Source: Nematopogon swammerdamellus (lineage: Eukaryota; Arthropoda; Insecta; Lepidoptera; Adelidae). From it: 64,000 nt of DNA. The notes beneath the pieces were generated by a model. It saw only the letters and a program-made list of their open reading frames with translations. It did no database searches and was not told the origin of the DNA. Each line of letters starts with the position of its first letter. Position 1 is the stretch's first letter. A program made the position numbers and the translations under genes. Of the stretch, positions 29,334 through 38,300 are shown piece by piece. Location: the NCBI GenBank assembly GCA_946902875.1, contig OX336353.1, positions 20,101,151 through 20,165,150 on the forward strand, written 5' to 3'.

Positions 29334-32300
29334 TCAAAAAACTATATCCGTCTATCTTTTGCCTTTCTACAATGCAAAATATAAAAGCCTGTGGCGCCAT
29401 CTATTATTCAGTAGCGTGACTAATATGTTCTTAACACGTTTATTGTATGGGTATAACCTAATTTTTTTTATTATTTTTTTTATTATTATTTGGCACATCC
29501 GCCATAATAATACATATTCTGTGAAAATTTCAACCGGCCACCTATTACGGTTCAAAAGATACAGCACACGGACGGACGGACAGACAGACAGACGACATAG
29601 GCTTAGTAATATGCTTCCTGTATGTTTCCATAATACGGAACCCTAAAATGGGTGTCATCATTGCTACATGGGAAATTAATATTGTGACGAACCACAGGGG
29701 TTTATTTATACTGAATATGCATTTGTGTCAATCATTGCGACCCCTGGCGTTTTTCCTCAAAAGTTTGGTATTTTATTGGATTTTAAATTTTTGTATGAAA
29801 AAAAAAATACGGAATTTCGATTTGAGTGATAAGGATTTTTTTTCTTCTAATAATGAGTACTTTATATTCCTGAAGTTTCTCAAGCCTATCCTGAAACATT
29901 CTTCATGTTCTTTATGGTGAAATAATAAATATGTGAAACCGTCTTCATGATTCCGTCCTAACCTAACCAATAAAGTGATAATCGTCTAGTTACCCTTGAG
30001 GAATTCCTCTCTGCCCGTCTTGAAGGTCTCCTTGACTTCACCCTTCACGTGGTCCACCATCGAGGTCAGCATCTTGTCCTCGCGGTTCATATACCAGTTG
30101 TACCTGCAATCCGTCAATCACCTGTTCTTCTATATTAATATTATTATCCTTATCCTTACCTTTAATAAAATCCAACGTCTGCTTTCTGTATGTCTGTCTG
30201 TCCGCTTATAACTCGAGAACCACTGAACCGATTTTAATAAAAAAATAATCTACGGATAGCTTGATTCTTCCCATCAACTATAGGCTACTTATTATCACGC
30301 TAAATGGCTTATGAGGTAAGCAGAGAAGCCAAATATGAGAGCGGGCTGAGCCGCGGGCGCAGCTAGCATTTTATAAGTGGCGGTTGGCTGAGTGGTTTGG
30401 GCATCGGCTTCTCGTGCGAGAGGTCCGAGGTTCGAATCCGGTTGGTGTGTACGTGCATCAAGTGGACGGTGGGATACCTACACCTGCTGCTTCACCGTTC
30501 GGAATCGGTGTAAAACTGTAGGTCCCTTGAGCCAGGGGCATTGGATGTAATATGGCCGCATATTAGCCTCGGCTGTGTTCTCGTCTAGTTAATATAGTCG
30601 GCAATCCTAAAACGGAAGTCTTCGGTATAGCACCTTCCGAGTTCTGACCGCGTCCAGCAGGTCTATTCTTGTAAATTCTGACAGCGGAATCAGCGCTGTT
30701 GTGGCGCTGAGAGCCACTTACTAAAGTGGCTCTCAGCGCCACATCAGCGCTGAATCCGCTGTCAGAATTTACAAGAATAGACCTGCTGGTGTGATTAAGA
30801 TCACGATCTACTGTCGACCGACCGCACCACTGAACTTCCGAGGCTGACGAAGTCGTACTTCCACCGCTACTCCCGCCTGAGTCGCGTGACACGTGTTTTG
30901 TTTTACTACAGGTTATACCTATGTATGTAGGCAAGCGGCACATGAAAGAACATAGGAAGATCAGCTGTTTTCGCGCGCACCCACATGTACGAAACGAAAC
31001 GTAACAAAAACGACATGCACCGCCCAAACATTAGGTTAGGGTTAATATAGAGAAGATGCGTCGGGTAGCGACGCATCTTCTTTATTAACCCTGGTTATTT
31101 TTTTGTATGGTTATTTTTTTGGTTATGTTTACAATCAGCTGATCTATAGCGCAAGAGTCAATCCTATTCCTATGTTCTCTCATGTGCCGGACTCTATATG
31201 TAGCTAGCTACATACAGCTCCTCCGCACTATATCCTAGGGTTGCCATTTATTTTTACCGGTTTAGACTCTCAGTCCCGGACGTCCCACCTGACCACCAAA
31301 TGTCCCGGTCGGGAACCAAAAGCCGGTTAGTTTTATCCATACTAATATTATAAAAAAAAAATCTTGAAAGGGTTTAGTGTTTCTTCTTATTTCCTAACAC
31401 TCCTTACAGAGCGTTAGATTTCAGTCGCAGATGTCAATTATGTGTATACATAGACAACGAACGTTCAGTGGAGACTTTGAGCTGTCTGTGAGCTTACCGG
31501 GCTGCGTGGATCATCGTTCTGAATCGGACACTTTTCTGGGGCCTATAATTTATTGGATATGGACATTTAAAATCATTCCCTGCCTACCTAATTATCTAAT
31601 ACAATTTATGCATAATCTATCCCTAAATGTAAAAGATAGCTATCATCTAAAATTTAATGTAATATTCATAAAACAGGTTTTTTTTATGGAAACTAACACG
31701 GTTGGCTGCATCACCTACATCATCCGTGATGTCAGCCCATAGCACCGGGTGAACTTGGTGCCACGTCAGTGCTTCCCTTCGGTCGCGCCGGCTACCCTAA
31801 ACTGGACGGGAAACACAAACTATTTACATAGCCGTTTCGACCGACCTTTCATTCAGTGCGGTGGTACCAACCCGGGCGGGTTAAACCCTACCAGCTAGTA
31901 ATATAAGAACGGAGTCATATCCCTTAGTCGCCTTTTACGACATACAAGGGGAGAGATGCAGTGGGGTTATTCTTTTAAAGTACCGGCCCCACACGGTAAG
32001 GTTCTGCATTCCTCCGCTCAAAGACAACCAACTTTTCTTAGATTTTGATATAGAGTCCCGGTCAGTACCTTCACCTTTATGACAACCCTACTCTATCCTC
32101 CATGGTACGGGTCGAACTAGTTTCTTATTGTTTATTGTATAGTTTCATCCATAGGTAGGTAACCTACGCTTGGACATGTCGAAAATTCCGCCAGTTCTAA
32201 ATTCAATGCGAAGAAGAACGCCAAACAAACTTCGCAAGTCACAATGTTTTGTTAGTACCTTATAAGTATTATATTATCATAGTAACTTACAAATAATTAA

Positions 32301-35300
32301 CCTATACTACCGCTCACAAGAGCATCAATATTTACAGCATAAACATGAATACCTACTGAAGAATCTGACTGACCACACTGCCTATTTAAATTACCTATAT
32401 CTGGTGTATAGTGCCATCGCCAATTTTGCACACACCTGCTGCTTCAGCGTTCGGAACCGTTGTAAAACTGTAGGTCCCTTCCCTTGCCCCCTACTAGGTG
32501 GTAGGCTCAATTTGTAGCCGACTGGGTTGGTACCACCGTACTGGATGTAAGATGGCCGCATAGCAACCTCGGTTGTGTTCTCCTCTAGTCCAGTATAGCC
32601 AGCAATCCAGGGAAGTCTCCGGTATGGCACCTACCTTCTCGGAGGTGATATTGGCTGGTCGGAGCATGCGCCTTGGCCCCTCCAACTCAGCAACCCATAC
32701 CGGATTACATAAAAATTAAAATTTTTTTTTTAAAAATTTGATACTTCATATTATATCAAGTCAAATAAAAAATATAGTTTACGTTTATTACATTTATTAA
32801 TGCCAAAAGATGAGAGCGTACTAACTCTAGAAGCGGGATTGTCAGCTCGTAGTCCTGGAAGACCTTCAGCAGCTTCACCAGCCCGTCCCGCCGGCTGTAG
32901 GGGGCAAACTTCTCCAGGGACACCTTCTTGTAGCACACCGTCTTGTGGCCGCCCGGGTAGCGCTTCTCAAACTCTGTATGGGTTCGCAGAAGAAATTAAT
33001 GAAAAAAAAACCGGCCAAGTGCTAGGCGAACTCGCGCACCGAGGGTTCCGTATCGCCATGTCAAGGTCAGCGCCACTCACGCCGTCTATGTATTAGTTAA
33101 AATGCTTCATACTCTTTTCGGTAGATGGCGCGCATACACTATTTAGTTTCTTGTATGGGGATCCCGTGAATTTTTTACTTTTGATTATTTTATTAGTTGT
33201 TGCTATATCGGCCATAATAACACACATTCTGTGAAAATTTCAACAGGCTACCTATTACGGTTCAAGAGATACGGCCCTCGGACAGACAGACGGACAGACA
33301 CACAGACGGCGTAGGCTTAGTAATGGGGTCCCGTACGACATATACGGAACCCTAATAACGCGCACTGGGCAGGGATTGTATCCTTACACGCTGTATAAGA
33401 AAAAGTAAAAAATTCACGGGGGCTCCCATAGAAGAAACCAAAAAGCGTACCACAAAGCGTATGCGCGCGCGCCATCTACCGAATAGATTATGACGCATTT
33501 TAACTAATCATCACATTTAACTAATGAAGCGTTTCATAACACGCCATAAATGGCGTGAGCGGCGCTAGACATGACATTGCCATACGGAACCCTCGGTGCG
33601 CGAGTTCGACTCGCACTTGGCTGGTTTTTTCTTACCATCCAAGCTGATGCCAAGCTTCTCCACCCAGCTGGAGGGCATGTCGAGGTGTTTCTCCGTATCG
33701 ACAGCCGTGGCGGGGTCCTCCAGGTCCAGGCCTGGCAGCACGCGAGACAGCGTGGGCTCGCCCGCTAGCAGGTGCTCCCAGTGTTCGAGGTTCATCAGGT
33801 CGTACTGAATGTTGGCCAGGTCACGGCTGTCTTGCATGTTCACCTGACAACATTTAGATTTACATATTTATTTCGCCGACAAATACTTCATTTAAATACT
33901 TTTAGTCTACCATATTATGGTTGGTATTTGGCTTACCATGGTTGAAATTCGCGGTCACTGTGGCCGACGTTTCGGAATGGCGCGTGCAGTCCATCATCAG
34001 GGCGAGTGCCTGGCTGTGGTCAGGCCCGCGGTTGACAGAACACTGGCCCGACCGCAGCCAGGCACTCGCCCTGATGATGGACTGCACGCGCCGCCAGTCC
34101 GAAACGCCACAGTGACCGTGAATTTCCACCATGGTAAGCCAAATACCAACCAAAATACTTCATTAACATACCAGTACCCTTATCACGAGATTTAACCTAC
34201 ACCGCGTTTGTTTTTTCCGTCCAGTTCAGTGTAGCCGGCACGACCGAAGGGAAGCTCACTGACGTGGCACCAAGTTCACCCGGTATTATGGGCTAACATC
34301 ACGGATGTTGTAGGTGATGTAGCCAACCGTATCAGTTTCCATAAAAAAAAAATCTGGACCTTGAAGCATGGATGATCCGTTTCCTCTCCAAGCCACTTTC
34401 CAGGGCAGCCAAGTCCCCAACGATGGTAGTCTGGGCGTCCTGGGTATGGAGGTGTCCAGGGACGTTGGGTTTCGATCGTTCATAGAGTCCAAGGCGAAGC
34501 TGGCATCTCGAAAATTAGGGATCCTTTACCGATGTCGGCGATTTTTCACGCCGGTCCAACTGCTTACACTCTACAAAGCACAAGTAAGACCGGTGATGGC
34601 ATATTGCAGTCATCTTTGGGAGGGTTCCCCTAAGTACCTTCTTTCAGCCTTGGATTCTATTCAGCGACGAGCCATTCGCCTCATTGGTGACTCTGTACTC
34701 ACAAAGGACCTTCAACCTTTAAAGCACAGACGTATCGTTGGCTCATTGAGCCTGTTTTATCGGTACTACTATGGCCGCTGCTTCCCTTATCCCCCCTCCT
34801 CCTGTTCGCCCTCGCCAAACACGCCATACTCTCGCGGAACACCCCTTTGTAGTTGACAGAAGAGTTCTTCGAACTGCACGATTCTCTAAATCGTTCTTGT
34901 GCCGCACTGCAATGGTGTGGAACGGGCTCCCAGGAAACATCATTCCCCACTCCTACAATCCACGGATCTACAAATCGCCGGTTAATAGCCCTTCCCCAGC
35001 AACATTAGTCCACCTCCGAGCCGGACTGACCTCGGCGGTGAAATTGGCTGCGCTGAGGCTTCGACCTCCCTCGGGCAGAGCCACCCAGTTCGGAAGCATT
35101 AAAAAAATTTAGATCTGTTGTCTCTGCTTAGCCCATTGGGAAACAGGCGTGACATTATTTATGTGTGATTTAGATATAAATACATATTAAACTGACGATC
35201 TTTGTGGTGTCTGCTGATATTTCGTCCAAGTTCACTCATCCGGAAATGTGAACATAACTCACATAATAGTTTTCATGATTGTAGACGGCGTGTACGGCAT

Positions 35301-38300
35301 GGTAGCGCGGCTCGTCCAGGGTATAGGCCTCCCCCTCGCTGGGCTCGATGAAGAAGGCCTCGGTCACGTCGCGCGATGGCAGCACGAGCACCCAGCCGTG
35401 GGTGCGCCAACCGTCCATGTCGTCTGGCGGACCTTGCTCCAACGCCTGGGGCAGATGGAGTAAGTTAGGGCTCGTACCCATACTACGTGACCGATTTAGG
35501 GGGGCGGGGGGCGGGGGTGGGTTCGAAAAATACCACGGTCAGTCACAAGGGGGGGGGGGGTAGTGCCAATGTGAGCACAGTTTTCATTTCCTGCCGATTT
35601 AATATTGATTAACTATTTAATAGGCTAAAATAGCCATTTCTATATAAAGAAATAGCTATTTTATAATATTTAAAATACTACGTGAAAATGGGGGAGGGGG
35701 AGGGGGTCTGAACACATACCACGGTAGGTCACAAGGGGGGGGGGGGGGGGGGGGGTGTCAGTTACGCGGTATAGGTACTGAACACGACTCACTTTGTTTG
35801 TCGACGTTTCGTCCCACACTCCGGAGACATCTTCAGGACTCGCGGTCTGCGACGACCTGGAGGACACCCGACACGTCGCACAGTCAGATGTCGACTGCCG
35901 GTCGCCGCTGACGTAGATTGTAGCGATGCGAGGGTACTTCGGCCGATGCGGGTAGGTTCGACCTCTCTTGCTGGAAAAGGTCGGTGCACACGTAGCTCAC
36001 TAGGTCTATGCCTGCCAGAGCTTGATGCTGGTTAGAATACCACCCGAGTCATGCTTCGCCAGCAGAGGAGTCCACGATGAAGAGAGTACCATGCTGTCTT
36101 CTCTGTTAAAATTGGCATGTCTGTTAAAATTGCCAGGTCGTCGCGGACCGCGAGTCCTGAAGATGTCCCCGGAGTGTGGGACGAAACGTCGCGTCGACAC
36201 GACAGTGTGGGACGAAACGTCGCGTCGACAAACAAAGTGAGTCGTGTTCAGTACCTATACCGCGTAACCGAAAACCATTGTCATAATGTGTAATAGCGGT
36301 AAAAGCCTAAACGAACATAATGGAGTAAGTTACTTTGTTCTATGAGATATTGCGTTTGTAGACTCTATGCATGAAACTGAAACTAAATTGAAGATTTTTA
36401 GAAATATTTTCTGTATGTATGTACGAGTATGTTCCTACATAACTCTTCATAACATACATAAACCGATCATCCGAGTTCAATGAAACTTAGCATAAGCATA
36501 TTTATCTATACGTGACACAGGATAGGTTAAATACAATTCATTTCCGGTTACGCTAAGATGTGGCTCTCATACAAACCGAATTGTTCCGCGCGCCGAAATA
36601 AAGGTGCGGTAGCGGATTACTTCATTTCTTCTTATTAAATACGATTCACGCGAGCGAAGCCGCGGGGAAAAGCTAGTAATAAAATAAACAACTGCACACA
36701 TATAACTCATAGTACCACGTTGCTTAACTGTTAACAGGATTCATATGGCAAAACAACGAAAATTGTTATAGTTCAAACCAAAATTTAGTTCTATGAAGTA
36801 CATAATATAATTTTTTTAACTACATAATATGTATGTAATAAACACTGAAGCAGGCCTTTTAAATTTACAGTATTTTTTTATGGTGAAATTTTTTTCTGAA
36901 TTTGCCTCTATTTTAATTTCTTATGTTGAGCTAGCTCCATACTGCATAATTATTTTGGAATAAAATTTACGTCATTGTATAGGGAATTTAATTTTCTAGA
37001 TACTAAAGCAGCATTATTTGAAAAAAATAAATCCTAATAATTTTTAAACAAACAAAAACTACAAAATTCACCATATCAACGCGCGCACTGCGCTCGATTG
37101 CTCAGTGCCGCCGACTCGAATTTTTGTTTTGCCATATGAATCCTCTTAAGTTCTCGAACTGCCGAACTGCTTCGGTGATCGAGGTCGATCACCCCCGAGA
37201 AGGTGCCAGTCCTGTTTGGAATCATCAAAGACTGGAAGAGTAGAGAGGCCTCAGCAGCCAACGCGAGACGCGAAACTGTTGCTCTGGTTGACCTGTTTCT
37301 CGACAAAGTATCCTCTTGGGGGAAGGAGAACTTGGTCAACTTCAAGCTGAGACTCAAGCTTGTGCCTTCAAATTTGATGCGCTGGCGGCTCAAGCCGGAG
37401 TTCCAGGTTGGAATCCTGGTCGACACCAATTTTTTTTTTCTCTATTCTATTTTCGGCTTTGCATTTGTCTAATGAAGAAATAAATTGTACATAGGTACTT
37501 TTTTGCGAAATTTTTGAAACAGCTCTCCACCTACCGCGACCTCTGCCAATCTCTTCGCCTCGATCTTGTCCAGCTCATCCTGTTTCTTCTTATCAGCTTT
37601 GGCCTGCATCTCGCGCAGGAAGCGACTGGACAGATCCGGCAAGGCCGCCAGCTTGTACCGGGGCTCCACAACCTCATCCTGCTCGGGGCGAGATTCCTCT
37701 TCCTCATCCTGATGGAGAAGAAGAGAAAAGAAAAGAAAGGCGTGTATTATAGCGGTTAATCAACGCTTGCTGGCTTGTTGCGTTCTGGTGGTAGAATAGC
37801 AAAGGAGAGACAACATTAGATTTTTTTTTATGGAAACTCACACGGTTGGCTACAACACCTACAACATCCGTTATGTCAGCCCATTACATCGGGTGGCGTA
37901 TATCTAAATGCTACTTCAATACGTCCCTGACGTAACCTAACCTAACTCAGTTCGTCTCAGCCCGCGGGGACGTATTGAAGTAGCATTTTGATATAGGCGA
38001 TTCGATGACACTTAGTACAAGCACATTTAACTACACGTGACACAGGATAGGCTAACTATAATTCAGTTCTGGTTACGCTAAGATGTGGCTCCCATACAAA
38101 CCGAACCGAATTATTTTTAAATACGAATTTCCCGCGAGAGACTCTTCCACTCACATTTGCTCCATAAATTTCTTTCGTTAGTCTCCTATCATCAATTCTT
38201 CCAACATGACCGAACCACCGAAGCATTCCTTTCTCAATCCTTGCCTTGTCACTATATCCTCTTTCAGACCACAGCAGCGTTCTCGCACTACAATATTTCT

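Larger units (their letters stand above)
35762..36270. mobile_element. Penelope-like fragment bounded by inverted pseudo-LTR ends
   Basis: Left end TTACGCGGTATAGGTACTGA and right end its complement; arms 35762-35860 and 36133-36270. The middle, on the minus strand (36130-36006), codes NFNREDSMVLSSSWTPLLAK, the C-terminus of a Penelope GIY-YIG endonuclease. Each arm contains a hammerhead-like motif. Confidence 0.8.

Noticed and set aside
29057..29646. Open frames rich in Val-Cys or Thr-His
   Set aside because: Translation of the (TG)n microsatellite and neighbouring repeats.
30378..30450. Genuine Leu/Ser-type tRNA gene
   Set aside because: A and B boxes are present but the acceptor stem does not close and a SINE body follows.
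35236..35563. Plus-strand frames near 35.3-35.5 kb
   Set aside because: Antisense of DRC7 exon c and a G-rich run.
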